From Streptomyces sp. NBC_01775 (GTDB lineage: Bacteria > Actinomycetota > Actinomycetes > Streptomycetales > Streptomycetaceae): a stretch of DNA of 64,000 bases. The notes under the pieces were generated by a model. It searched no databases. It was not told the DNA's origin and saw only the letters and a list, made by a program, of their open reading frames with translations. The stretch spans positions 496,001 through 560,000 of the forward strand of contig NZ_CP109104.1 in assembly GCF_035917675.1 (NCBI RefSeq). Reading direction: 5' to 3'. A program made the translations under genes and the position numbers. Every line of letters starts with the position of its first letter. The stretch's first letter is position 1. Positions 1-7,066 of this stretch are shown one piece after another.

Positions 1-284
1 GTGATGCGGAACCACTGGAAGTGGAAGTGCCGGACTCGCAGGTTCATCAGGGCGACGGCACGGTGGTGGCCGTCGCTGAGATACACGCCGCCGTCATCGC
101 CGACGGCGAGGCAGAGCGGCTGCTGCAGCCCCTTGGTCTTGATGGAGGCGGTCACCTCCTCGACGATCTGCCGGTCGTAGGCACTGCGGGCCAGTTCGCG
201 GCGAACGTGGCGCCACGTTGGGTAATCCGTCGGCTGGATGGTGCGTAGCTGAGCCGTGGCCATGCGCCCGGTCCAACGACCCAT
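1..284 (-). CDS. ParB-like nuclease-domain protein (partial, C-terminus outside window)
   Basis: An open frame runs from an ATG at 284 to the window edge without a stop. AAAGGAG sits at good distance upstream of the ATG. The translation starts MGRWTGRMATAQLRTI, then reads ...AYDRQIVEEVTASIKTKGLQQPLCL..., and carries GVYLSDGHHRAVA. The pattern of a short strand, 'x-x-I-x-x-x-G-x-x-x-P-l-x-l' and a G-H-H/x-R box is typical of the ParB/sulfiredoxin fold used by ParB and Srx-like nucleases. It lies just beyond traB, separated from it by the GTGTCAG repeat cluster. A role in partition or transfer is inferred. At least 94 residues are visible. Confidence 0.6.
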   Translation of the reverse strand, partial: MGRWTGRMATAQLRTIQPTDYPTWRHVRRELARSAYDRQIVEEVTASIKTKGLQQPLCLAVGDDGGVYLSDGHHRAVALMNLRVRHFHFQWFRI

Positions 285-315
285 CGCGTACTCCTTTCAT
301 CCTGGTTTGTACCGA

Positions 316-477
316 CTGACAGGGCTGGGGGTGTCAGGGAGGTGTCAGAAGGGGGTGTCAGCTCGCGCGCGCACACGCGTTGACCTATAGAAACGGCGGC
401 CTCGAGGGGGTCTGACACCCCGGCTGACATGTCAGAAGGTGTCAGCCGGGTGTCACCGCAGGTCAGGCCGGTGTCAG
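316..477. repeat. Cluster of GTGTCAG repeats at the 3' end of traB (candidate clt)
   Basis: Nine copies of GTGTCAG or a one-base variant lie in both orientations within about 160 bp. They start at 316, 331, 342, 355, 412, 424, 429, 439 and 450, and a further copy at 471 overlaps the traB stop codon. The copies at 424 and 429 form the palindrome CTGACATGTCAG. Streptomyces TraB proteins are known to bind short direct repeats in the clt locus near traB through a C-terminal winged helix, so this cluster is a good clt candidate. Repressor operators are the alternative. Confidence 0.6.
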
Positions 478-2483
478 GCGGCGGCCATCTCCGGGTACAG
501 CAGCCGGTACACGCCGGCGGTCTCGGTCTCCTCCAAGTGCAGCCCGGCGTCGGCGAGGTCGTTGAGCTTCTCGGAGATCCAGGGCCTGCTCTTGCCAATG
601 CGCCCTTCCTTGCCGTAGGGCTGGAAGTGCTTGGGTCCGACCTCTTCGAGGCCCTGCTCGCGGTACTCGTCGAGCATCGCCATCAGCTCGGCCAGGGCCT
701 CGTCCTGCGACTTCTCCTTGATGGGTTCGGCCTGCGCGAACTGCCACTTCGCTTCCGGCTTGGCGATCTCCTTGTCGGGGTCGATGCCGGACAGGTCGTC
801 GGCGCCTTCGTCGTCACCGACTCGGGCGGCAACGTCCCGCTCGATCTGCCGCTCCAGCAACTGCTCCGCCTCGGCGGCCTTAAGCTTGTCGTGCTGCTCC
901 TTGCCCATCACGATCCTTTCGGTGTCAGCGCTGGTCACAGGCGTGTCAGCGTCGTATCGGGTCCGGTTCGCATACGCCTCACCAGCGGCAGCCGCAGTGA
1001 CCGGGTCGGCCGAGGTCCAGGGCGCGCTGGCGAGCACAGCAGCGATCTCCTCGTCCGAGGGCGGGTCGAAGGTGCGGGCCTTCATCGCGTACCGCTCCTC
1101 GTCAACACCAGGCGCCACCAGGTAGTTGTAGCCGGGCCGCCGGTTCTCCCACGCCTCGGGGCGGGCGCCGGCGTCACGCACGTCGTCGGGCAGGGCCATG
1201 TCGGCGGTGGTGCCGTTCTTGACGCCGAAGCAGAAGGCGCCGCCGAGCTGTTCCCGCACGTCAGTGGGCATGGACGTAGCCGACGGCCGCTGGAGACTGA
1301 TGATGACGGAGATCCCCGCCGAGCGGGCCTCCATGACGAGGCCTTCCAACTCGGTGCCCTCACGGAAGAACTTGGCGGCCTCCTCGATCCACACGACCAT
1401 GTACGGCATGCCGAGCCGGTCGAAGGCGTCCGGAGACCAGTTCTTGAACCCGGCGTCACCCAGCGCGTCGGCGCGGGCGGTGATGACCTGCGTCAGGGCG
1501 TCGATCATCGCTTCGCCTCCGGCGATGGTCATCTCGGCCCAGTCCAGGTAGGGCAGGAACGGGGCGAACGTCTGCTTTCCCTTCGATGGGTCGACAGCCC
1601 ACACGATGCCGTCGGTCCTGGTCAGGGCCTCAACGACGCCGATACCGATACCGACCGACTTGCCGGAGCCGTTCATGCCAGCGGCGAGGAAGTGCGTCGC
1701 GTTACGGTCGGTCTTACTGTCGTGGGGGAACCAGAACTGCTGCGGGTCGCCGTCCTCATAGCGGCCCACAACGATCGGCTCGGTGATGGAGCCGCCCATC
1801 GAGGACGGGCCCGGCCACGGGGCCTTCTCGGTGAGCATGTCCTTCGGAACGAAGACGAACTCGCCTTCTGCGCCGTTCTCCGGGTTCACGACGTTACGGA
1901 TGGCGTTAGGCGAGATCCCCAGCTCCGTAGCAATGTTCTCCGAGCGTCGTCCGATCTCAGCGTTCGTCAGCGATCCGGGGTCGGTGATCCGATAAGGGGC
2001 GGTGACCTTGTTGGGCTCGACCTTCGGTTCGCCCCGCAGCATCAGCTTCGCCTTACCGAGGGACTTCTCCAACACCCCGGTCTGGCTGGCCTGCTGCTCG
2101 CCGCCCTTGGCTTCGGGGTTGACGCGGAGGGTCTTGCGCACATTCCAGCTTGCGGCGAGCGTCGCACCGCCGATGGCCAGCCACGACAGCTGGGTACCGC
2201 CGAGCGGGTCGGTGAACGTTGCGACGGTCAGGTATCCGGTGGCCGCCGCTGTCGTCGCGGTCGCGTGGAGCCGGCGGGCCTCCTTCGTGTCCTTCCCGGC
2301 CCACCAGGTGGCGGCGGTCAGGGCACCAGAGGCGATGGTCATGCCCACGGCGGCGATGGGCTGGTCGGCCCAGGCGATGTGGGCGGCGAATGTTGCGGGC
2401 ACCTCGCCAACGAGGGCCAGCCACGGCCGAGCATGGGGGCTCTTCAGAGCCTTCCATGCATCGTGCTTCGGGGTGTCAGCCAC
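474..2483 (-). CDS. traB: FtsK/SpoIIIE-type conjugative DNA translocase TraB
   Basis: 669 residues, ATG start at 2483. The N-terminal about 130 residues hold hydrophobic segments (around 15-75 and 95-115), as in membrane-anchored TraB. The motor domain has Walker A GMNGSGKS near residue 270 and a Walker B-like stretch MPYMVVWIEEAAKFF, followed by ISLQRPSA as in FtsK-like pumps. The last about 80 residues (ELMAMLDEYREQGLEEVGP...) look like the winged helix that reads clt repeats. In actinomycete plasmids and AICEs, TraB alone moves double-stranded DNA between mycelia. GTGTCAG repeats occur at both ends and inside the gene (922, 943). It is the last gene of the transfer operon. Confidence 0.93.
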   Translation of the reverse strand: MADTPKHDAWKALKSPHARPWLALVGEVPATFAAHIAWADQPIAAVGMTIASGALTAATWWAGKDTKEARRLHATATTAAATGYLTVATFTDPLGGTQLSWLAIGGATLAASWNVRKTLRVNPEAKGGEQQASQTGVLEKSLGKAKLMLRGEPKVEPNKVTAPYRITDPGSLTNAEIGRRSENIATELGISPNAIRNVVNPENGAEGEFVFVPKDMLTEKAPWPGPSSMGGSITEPIVVGRYEDGDPQQFWFPHDSKTDRNATHFLAAGMNGSGKSVGIGIGVVEALTRTDGIVWAVDPSKGKQTFAPFLPYLDWAEMTIAGGEAMIDALTQVITARADALGDAGFKNWSPDAFDRLGMPYMVVWIEEAAKFFREGTELEGLVMEARSAGISVIISLQRPSATSMPTDVREQLGGAFCFGVKNGTTADMALPDDVRDAGARPEAWENRRPGYNYLVAPGVDEERYAMKARTFDPPSDEEIAAVLASAPWTSADPVTAAAAGEAYANRTRYDADTPVTSADTERIVMGKEQHDKLKAAEAEQLLERQIERDVAARVGDDEGADDLSGIDPDKEIAKPEAKWQFAQAEPIKEKSQDEALAELMAMLDEYREQGLEEVGPKHFQPYGKEGRIGKSRPWISEKLNDLADAGLHLEETETAGVYRLLYPEMAAA

Positions 2484-2546
2484 GGAACTCTCCAGGTGTC
2501 AGAACAGATGTCAGCGAGGTGTCACCGCAGATCAGAGGGGTGTCAG
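2473..2546. repeat. Second GTGTCAG repeat cluster at the 5' end of traB
   Basis: GTGTCAG or one-base variants start at 2473, 2496, 2508, 2519 and 2540, spanning the traB start region and the end of the small gene before it. The motif is the same as at 316-477. Being at the traB translation start, this cluster could also be an operator or a messenger-level signal. Confidence 0.5.
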
Positions 2547-2689
2547 CCCAGTTGGGCTTGGACGAGCAGGTAGAGGAGGAACAGAACACCGGCGACCATG
2601 AGGCCGTCGCCGACCAGAACGTAGAACTGGAGCCGGAGCCACACCGCGAACACGAGCGCGGCCCCGGCAGCCACGTAGAGGTCGAGCAC
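2543..2689 (-). CDS. 48-residue two-helix membrane protein (Spd-like)
   Basis: A GTG at 2689 begins one base after the TGA of the preceding gene, so the two are probably translationally coupled. The 48-residue product is almost wholly hydrophobic: LYVAAGAALVFAVWL, then VLVGDGLMVAGVLFLLYLL. This predicts two transmembrane helices with a charged turn. Small hydrophobic spread (Spd) proteins encoded next to traB are usual in Streptomyces plasmids and help intramycelial spread. A longer Ser/Cys-rich frame overlaps it on the same strand but has a composition unlike a real protein. Function is inferred from position and topology only. Confidence 0.55.
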   Translation of the reverse strand: MLDLYVAAGAALVFAVWLRLQFYVLVGDGLMVAGVLFLLYLLVQAQLG

Positions 2690-2690
2690 G

Positions 2691-3218
2691 TCACCGCCAG
2701 CCGAATCGGGCCTGCGGCTTCTGCTGACTACGGCCCTTGCCGATCTTCATCAGCTCGGCCTCGTACTCCCGCTCGAACGCCGAGTACAGGGCCGCATACC
2801 ACTTGGCGATCAGCTTCTCGGCCTGCGCGATCCGGTTCAGCCACCGCACCACCCGACGGGCACGGGCACGAGCACCCGACATCGACCCGGTGACGTCCGG
2901 AATGTTCCGCAGACGGCCCTCCAGCATCTCCGCGTCCAGCGACCGCTCCACCGCACGCTGCCGGGCCTTCTTCCGCCCGTCCTCGCAGAACTTCTGGATG
3001 TCCTCGTTCGACATGAAGTCCCCACCCGGCGGGCCCTTCGGCCCCTGCTGGGCCTGGCCACCACCCCCCTTCACAATGTTGATGTTGAGCGTGCCGTTCA
3101 GTGCCGGATTCAGCGACTTGGACTTGTTCACGTTCTTCGGCTGGGCCGACTTCGCCGGCTTCGGAATGAACGCCGGCGGCGACATCGGGCGAGGCGGTGC
3201 AGTTCCGTTCACGGCCAC
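2691..3218 (-). CDS. Conserved transfer-operon protein, function unknown
   Basis: 175 residues. The first 70 are Pro/Lys/Gly-rich and disordered (including GGGGQAQQGPKGPPGGDF). The rest is charged and helical: EDIQKFCEDGRKKARQRAVE, then SGARARARRVVRWLNRIAQAEKLIAKWYAALYSAFEREYE. No catalytic motif is visible. The gene sits between the DUF2637 gene and the small membrane gene, all one direction. The basic helical part could bind DNA or another transfer protein, but I do not recognise the family with certainty. Confidence 0.8.
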   Translation of the reverse strand: MAVNGTAPPRPMSPPAFIPKPAKSAQPKNVNKSKSLNPALNGTLNINIVKGGGGQAQQGPKGPPGGDFMSNEDIQKFCEDGRKKARQRAVERSLDAEMLEGRLRNIPDVTGSMSGARARARRVVRWLNRIAQAEKLIAKWYAALYSAFEREYEAELMKIGKGRSQQKPQARFGWR

Positions 3219-3244
3219 AGAGGGCTCCTCTCACAGGGTTCAGA

Positions 3245-4249
3245 TCAGGCGGTCTTGGTCTGGTCATTGAGCGCCCGCACGTTGTCCGTGCCGAGCGCGG
3301 CGAGCGCGGGCTCGTCCTTCTCGATGGCGTCGCGGACACGCTGTATGGTCGGCCGCGAAACGTCTGCGGTGGCGAGCTTCTCGGCGACGAGAACGTCACG
3401 AATCTCGGTCCACTCGGGGCGGCGCCCAAGCTCGTCGTACAGGCGCCGGGCACGCTCACGACGGCGGGCCGCGAAGGTCTTCGACGCGCTCGCCGTGGCG
3501 CTCTTCTTCGGCTTCTTCTGAGCGCGCTCACGACGCTCACCCGAAGGCTTGCGAGCGCGCTCACTCTGACGCTCACGAGGCGGCTCCGCTGAGCGCTCAC
3601 TGGGGCGCTCATCCTTGCCGCCGTGAGCGCGCTCACGCTGCGGCTCGGTGAGCGCCTTTGGCTGCTCCTGTGAGCGCTCATCGACGGCCGCCGATGTGCT
3701 CTCAGCTGACGGCTTCTGGCGCTCTCGTCGGGGAACGCTCATGCGGTGAATGCGCCACATCACGAACGGCGCGATCGACGCCACACCAACGACGAGCTGC
3801 CACGTGGGCTGTGGAACGCCGTGCGCGTTCAGGTGTGCCCCGAACAGACCCTTAGCCGCCAGGTGGTAGATAGCGTTCGCGAGGACCATCAGCGCGAGAG
3901 CCGGAGCGACGTCACGGTGACGGCGGAACGCCTGCACCACGTACACGTCGATCGCGACTGGCAGCAGCCACGCCAGCTCCCGAGCCCAGCCGGCGAGCTG
4001 CGCGAGGGCGAACTCGCCGGAAGCGGTGAGCCCGATCGTCGCCGCCAAAGCGATACGCAGCGACCACCCGTCGAAGCCCGGCTTCTCCTTCTCCACCGGA
4101 GGCGTCGCCTCGGCACGGAGGTCGCGTACCTGCTGCTCCAGCTCCGCGATGCGCCGCACATCCTCCGGCCGCGGCTGCACATCAGCCGGGACCGGCGGCG
4201 CCGGGTCCCCTATCGGCTGAAACTCGCCGAGAGTCGGCAGGCTGGTCAT
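3245..4249 (-). CDS. DUF2637 membrane protein with C-terminal HTH-like region
   Basis: 334 residues, ATG at 4249 with AGGGA upstream. A short coiled segment (RIAELEQQVRDLRAEA) is followed by a hydrophobic domain at about 65-170 (IALAATIGLTASGEFALAQLAG...) matching the DUF2637 type found in Streptomyces conjugative elements. Residues about 185-255 are a hydrophilic linker of Ser-Glu-Arg and Arg-Glu-Arg repeats, encoded by repeated GAGCGCTC-like palindromes. The C-terminal 70 residues (RRLYDELGRRPEWTEIRDVL ... RPTIQRVRDAI) look like a helix-turn-helix. A membrane-tethered DNA-binding or spread role is plausible. Confidence 0.85.
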   Translation of the reverse strand: MTSLPTLGEFQPIGDPAPPVPADVQPRPEDVRRIAELEQQVRDLRAEATPPVEKEKPGFDGWSLRIALAATIGLTASGEFALAQLAGWARELAWLLPVAIDVYVVQAFRRHRDVAPALALMVLANAIYHLAAKGLFGAHLNAHGVPQPTWQLVVGVASIAPFVMWRIHRMSVPRRERQKPSAESTSAAVDERSQEQPKALTEPQRERAHGGKDERPSERSAEPPRERQSERARKPSGERRERAQKKPKKSATASASKTFAARRRERARRLYDELGRRPEWTEIRDVLVAEKLATADVSRPTIQRVRDAIEKDEPALAALGTDNVRALNDQTKTA

Positions 4250-4265
4250 CGGTAGTCCCTTCGGG

Positions 4266-4337
4266 TCAGCGGGCGAACAAATAGATGACGAGGACCAGCG
4301 GAAACTGGACGACGGCCAGCAGATACAGGGCGCGCAT
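4266..4337 (-). CDS. 23-residue membrane peptide
   Basis: ATG at 4337 is preceded by GAAGGAG at ideal spacing and follows the previous stop (4349) by 11 bases. The product, MRALYLLAVVQFPLVLVIYL plus FAR, is a single transmembrane helix with one basic residue at each end. It lies 16 bases ahead of the DUF2637 start. Good ribosome binding site, position and composition support translation, though nothing this short can be proved by eye. Confidence 0.45.
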   Translation of the reverse strand: MRALYLLAVVQFPLVLVIYLFAR

Positions 4338-4348
4338 GCTGGGCTCCT

Positions 4349-4549
4349 TCAGAGCTGGTCGGGTTCGAGTGAGAAGAAGACGACCAGCCCGCCAGCAAGG
4401 AGGGGGCGGCGGCGCTCCACATCGGTTTTGATCGCCAGGTAGGCGTCCTGCCGGGTCGAGCCCTCCGGCGGCGTGTAGGTGCCCTGATCCGTAGACCGGC
4501 TGACACCAGGAACCTCCAGCGTCAACACCCAGTGGTACGAGCGGTTCAT
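4349..4549 (-). CDS. Small transfer-operon protein, function unknown
   Basis: 66 residues from an ATG at 4549 that overlaps the upstream stop as TGATG. The sequence starts MNRSYHWVLTLEVPG and ends in a hydrophobic stretch (LLAGGLVVFFSLEPDQL). A longer in-frame extension upstream is Gly/Ala/Arg-rich and overlaps another gene, so the coupled ATG is preferred. No recognised family. Confidence 0.65.
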   Translation of the reverse strand: MNRSYHWVLTLEVPGVSRSTDQGTYTPPEGSTRQDAYLAIKTDVERRRPLLAGGLVVFFSLEPDQL

Positions 4550-4749
4550 CACGCCCACCCCCCGACCCGACGCCGGTCCGGCACCATCAGGCACCAGACG
4601 ACCGTTGCCGCCAGGGCGGCACCCACCATGAGCGGCTGCTGCACCGACCACACGACCGCCGTCAGGGCCACCGTCAGCGCCTGCGGGGCCAGCAGCACCA
4701 GCACCACCGCGAGAACCTCGGCCAGCACCAGCGCGGGACGGGACGGCAT
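4549..4749 (-). CDS. Small two-helix membrane protein
   Basis: 66 residues, start ATG 4749 overlapping the upstream TGA. Two hydrophobic helices are evident: ALVLAEVLAVVLVLLAPQAL and PLMVGAALAATVVWCLMV, with a basic tail PDRRRVGGWA. The arrangement in a row of tiny coupled membrane genes is like spd genes of Streptomyces plasmids. Role inferred from context. Confidence 0.65.
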   Translation of the reverse strand: MPSRPALVLAEVLAVVLVLLAPQALTVALTAVVWSVQQPLMVGAALAATVVWCLMVPDRRRVGGWA

Positions 4750-4970
4750 CACCGGCCACCCGCCTCGGGCTGCTCCTGCTCGACGATGCGCACGACGCGG
4801 GCCTCCGGAATGGAAACCTCCACACCCTGCTCGAAGTTCAGCACCACGTAGTCGCCCTCGTGGGAGTACGACCCCAGCCGCACCTCACTCACACCCAGCT
4901 CCAGGAACGACCGACTGGTGCCCTTGCTGTACTGGTCGTCGTCCGTGACGATCACGAACCGAGCGCTCAC
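4749..4970 (-). CDS. Small hypothetical protein of the transfer operon
   Basis: 73 residues, GTG start at 4970 overlapping the upstream stop as GTGA. The translation, MSARFVIVTDDDQYSKGTSR..., is hydrophilic and beta-rich (VRLGSYSHEGDYVVLNFEQG). It has no Cys, membrane segment or catalytic motif that I can name. The tight overlaps on both sides make it a genuine member of this operon. Confidence 0.75.
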   Translation of the reverse strand: MSARFVIVTDDDQYSKGTSRSFLELGVSEVRLGSYSHEGDYVVLNFEQGVEVSIPEARVVRIVEQEQPEAGGR

Positions 4971-5278
4971 GCCGCCACCCCCTCGACCGGCTGCGCGCCG
5001 AACAGTTCGATCGCGTGCAGCTCGTCGAACAGCGGCGCCTCATCCGGGTGGGCCAGGTCGTACTTCGTGGCGTCCGCGTACAGCCGCAGCTCGGCGGCCA
5101 AGTCGCCCCGCACCGCCACATACTCGGTGATCAGCTCGGCCCGGTAGGCGGCATCCGCGTCAGCGACGATCGTCGACGCACGACGGCGGGCGGACAGGTC
5201 CGAGACCGACGCCAGGTCGGCATCGAAGAGGGGGGAAACGGTGCGGGTGATCGCACCGGTAAGCTCAATGGCATCCAT
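4967..5278 (-). CDS. Helical hypothetical protein, first gene of transfer operon
   Basis: 103 residues if started at the ATG at 5278, which has GAGAGGA seven bases upstream. An ATG 15 bases earlier overlaps that site and is less likely. The protein is mainly helical (DAAYRAELITEYVAVRGDLA, then YDLAHPDEAPLFDELHAIEL) with no motif I recognise. It opens the minus-strand operon that ends with traB, and its promoter must lie in 5279-5521. Confidence 0.75.
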   Translation of the reverse strand: MDAIELTGAITRTVSPLFDADLASVSDLSARRRASTIVADADAAYRAELITEYVAVRGDLAAELRLYADATKYDLAHPDEAPLFDELHAIELFGAQPVEGVAA

Positions 5279-5521
5279 CAGGGGTCCTCTCAAAGATCCT
5301 GGTGGTCAGGGCCGGTGCGTGCGCGATGTAGGAGTCGCAAGCGCCCGGCCCGCTTTTGTGTTGTGGGGGTGCCCGACGGACTGGGTCCGGTAGGAGTGGG
5401 CACCACGCGGATCTTCAAGTTGCGATTTGAAGCACCGCGATGAGAAAGACGTTAAGGGGCTCCCAGGTACCTCGTCAAGCCTGGGCTTGAAAGTATTTCG
5501 GTTCGCTGCCATCCTCTGGAT
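5279..5521. promoter_or_regulatory. Divergent promoter region between transfer operon and Nudix side
   Basis: A gene-free stretch of about 240 bases between divergent genes. It holds three inverted repeats: GGTGCCC (5368) with GGGCACC (5398), CTTCAA/TTGAAG around 5413-5430, and the 6-2-6 palindrome CAAGCC-TG-GGCTTG (5476-5489). The last overlaps CTTGAAA, a possible -35 element for the rightward gene. The spacing suggests operators controlling both directions; no regulator is assigned. Confidence 0.4.
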
Positions 5522-5776
5522 ATGGCAGACCACAACGCACCTCTCGCCGAGCTGATCGCCAGCCTCGACACCGTCGAAGACCCGATCCAGCGCTACGAGG
5601 ACGTCGTCACCGTGGAAGCACGGTTCGACGAAGAACTGCGGGGTGTCCGCCAACGCATTGCCATGCAGCTGTACGCGGGTGGGCGCGCAAAGGGAGGCCG
5701 TACCTTCGCCGAGGTCGGCCAAATCATGGGCGGGGTCACCGCCCAGAGAGCCGAACAGGTCGCCAAGGGGCGCTGA
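5522..5776 (+). CDS. Small HTH (sigma-region-4-like) protein
   Basis: 84 residues from ATG 5522. The C-terminal half, RTFAEVGQIMGGVTAQRAEQ, matches the sigma region 4 style helix-turn-helix (t-y-a-e-v-G...-G-v-s-x-q-R-a-x-q). The N-terminal half is a helical bundle (LAELIASLDTVEDPIQRYED). Similar one-domain proteins are common in Streptomyces genomes and mobile elements. It diverges from the transfer operon, so it may regulate one of the two promoters between them. No strong ribosome binding site is seen, so a short or leaderless transcript is possible. Confidence 0.7.
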   Translation: MADHNAPLAELIASLDTVEDPIQRYEDVVTVEARFDEELRGVRQRIAMQLYAGGRAKGGRTFAEVGQIMGGVTAQRAEQVAKGR

Positions 5777-5902
5777 AGTTGCCATGCCATCGAGTCAACG
5801 CGTCCTCGCGCGGGGACGGGATGAGCACCCAGTGCAGTACCGACGCAGGAACCGATCATTTGCAGTGCACATGGCCGCCGATCAAGGCCCGGGGGCACCA
5901 CA

Positions 5903-6541
5903 GTGGACGTCGTAGATCCGTGGACGGGGCAGTCCGCAAGCGCCTTGCAGGCCGCCCTCCGCGACAGCAACGAGGGATTCGCCGAACGATTGGGGGTGGC
6001 GGTGCGCACAGTCGCCGCATGGCACAAGGGGCCGCGCATCGTGCCCCGCCCGGAGATGCAACAGGCGCTCGACACCGTGTACGAGAAGGCAGGCGAGCAT
6101 GTACGGCGCCGGTTCGCGGCGCTGACCCGTCCACCGGCTGATGAGGTGCAGCCGCAGGCGCTCCGCGTCGCGATCGCCGTGGTGGTTCGCGGCGGGGACG
6201 TACTCCTCGTCTGCCGACGCGGAGACGGAGCCCTCACATGGCAGTTCCCCGCCGGGATGATCAAGCCCGGCGCTTCCGCTGAGGCCATCGCCGTACAGGA
6301 AACCCACGCTGAGACCGGCGTGCACTGCGCCGTCCGCGAGCACCTCGGCAGCCGCATTCACCCAGCCACCGGGGTCACGGCCGATTACCACCTCTGCGAG
6401 CACCTGGCGGGCGAGGCCGAGAACCGCGACGTCGTCGAGAACACGGACGTCGCGTGGGTGCCGATCGCGGCACTCCCCCGCTTCATCGCCGCAGACCGCA
6501 TCTACCCGCCAGTCCTTGCCGCCCTGGAGGCACACGCATGA
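5903..6541 (+). CDS. HTH-Nudix protein with degenerate Nudix box (Pif-like candidate)
   Basis: 212 residues, GTG start at 5903. Residues 10-65 form a helix-turn-helix-like region (ALRDSNEGFAERLGVAVRTV). Residues about 90-205 form a Nudix fold. The Nudix box at GMIKPGASAEAIAVQETHAE departs from GX5EX7REUXEEXGU: the first Glu is Ala, RE is QE, and EE is AE, so metal-dependent hydrolysis may be weak or lost. Pif, the transfer-immunity factor of the Streptomyces element pSAM2, is a Nudix protein, so an immunity role is a reasonable guess. The next gene overlaps by ATGA. Confidence 0.8.
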   Translation: MDVVDPWTGQSASALQAALRDSNEGFAERLGVAVRTVAAWHKGPRIVPRPEMQQALDTVYEKAGEHVRRRFAALTRPPADEVQPQALRVAIAVVVRGGDVLLVCRRGDGALTWQFPAGMIKPGASAEAIAVQETHAETGVHCAVREHLGSRIHPATGVTADYHLCEHLAGEAENRDVVENTDVAWVPIAALPRFIAADRIYPPVLAALEAHA

Positions 6542-6945
6542 CCGACAACGAACCGAAGCCGGGCATCTCGGCCGCCATCATCGTCGACGGCACCCGGGTG
6601 CTAATGGTCCGCCGCCGCGTGAAGGAGGGCGAGCTCATGTGGCAGTTCCCCGCCGGCGGCATCGAAGGTGGCGAGACCGCCGAGGAAGCGGCCGTGCGGG
6701 AGACCCAGGAAGAGACGGGGCTGACCGTGAAGGCCGAGCGACTTCTCGGCGAGAGGGTCCACCCGAAGACCGGCCGGTCCATGAGCTACACGGCCTGCTC
6801 CCCCGTCGACGGCGAGGCACACGTCGCCGACGACGACGAGCTGGACGCCGTCGCCTGGGTCGCCCTGGCTGAGATCCCCGAGTACGTGCCCTACGGCCTG
6901 TTCGAGCCCGTGCAGGAATACCTGGACAGCGAGCTCGGCCGCTGA
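6538..6945 (+). CDS. Nudix hydrolase
   Basis: 135 residues from ATG 6538, overlapping the previous stop (ATGA). The fold begins GISAAIIVDGTRVLMVRRRV. The Nudix box GGIEGGETAEEAAVRETQEE(TGL) keeps all catalytic positions: G-x5-E, RE and EE. It should hydrolyse a nucleoside diphosphate derivative; the substrate cannot be told. It pairs with the degenerate paralogue upstream. A longer in-frame start at 6454 lies within that gene and gives an Arg/Pro-rich leader, so it was not used. Confidence 0.88.
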   Translation: MTDNEPKPGISAAIIVDGTRVLMVRRRVKEGELMWQFPAGGIEGGETAEEAAVRETQEETGLTVKAERLLGERVHPKTGRSMSYTACSPVDGEAHVADDDELDAVAWVALAEIPEYVPYGLFEPVQEYLDSELGR

Positions 6946-6960
6946 GTCCAGACACAGACC

Positions 6961-7030
6961 AGCGGCCGGGTTCCGTCGTGTGGCTGCACGACATCCCGGC
7001 CGCTGAACACCGGCAGGTGGCTGCCTGCCG
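6961..7030 (+). terminator. Two stem-loops after the Nudix pair
   Basis: The first hairpin pairs AGCGGCCGGG (6961-6970) with CCCGGCCGCT (6995-7004), and inside its loop GTCGTG (6975) pairs with CACGAC (6987). The second pairs CGGCAGG with CCTGCCG (7011-7030). No T-run follows, so termination is likely but not certain; an RNA element ahead of the gene at 7067 is the alternative. Confidence 0.5.
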
Positions 7031-7066
7031 ATCAACGAGTCCAAACCGTCAAGAAAGGACCGCCCC

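Noticed and set aside
316..477. CRISPR array
   Set aside because: Units are only 7 bases, in both orientations with irregular spacing; no cas genes are present.
429..2573. 714-codon plus-strand frame opposite traB
   Set aside because: The minus strand has clear Walker motifs and a translocase; the plus-strand product is a Gly/Leu/Arg-rich shadow.
2476..2694. 72-residue Ser/Cys-rich frame near the traB start
   Set aside because: A membrane-protein frame in the same place has a coupled start and sensible composition.
4349..4825. 158-residue version of the small transfer gene
   Set aside because: The added N-terminus is Gly/Ala/Arg-rich and lies over another coding frame; the coupled ATG at 4549 is better.
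5779..6141. Plus-strand frame of 120 codons between the HTH and Nudix genes
   Set aside because: It overlaps the Nudix gene in another frame and turns Arg/Gly-rich there.
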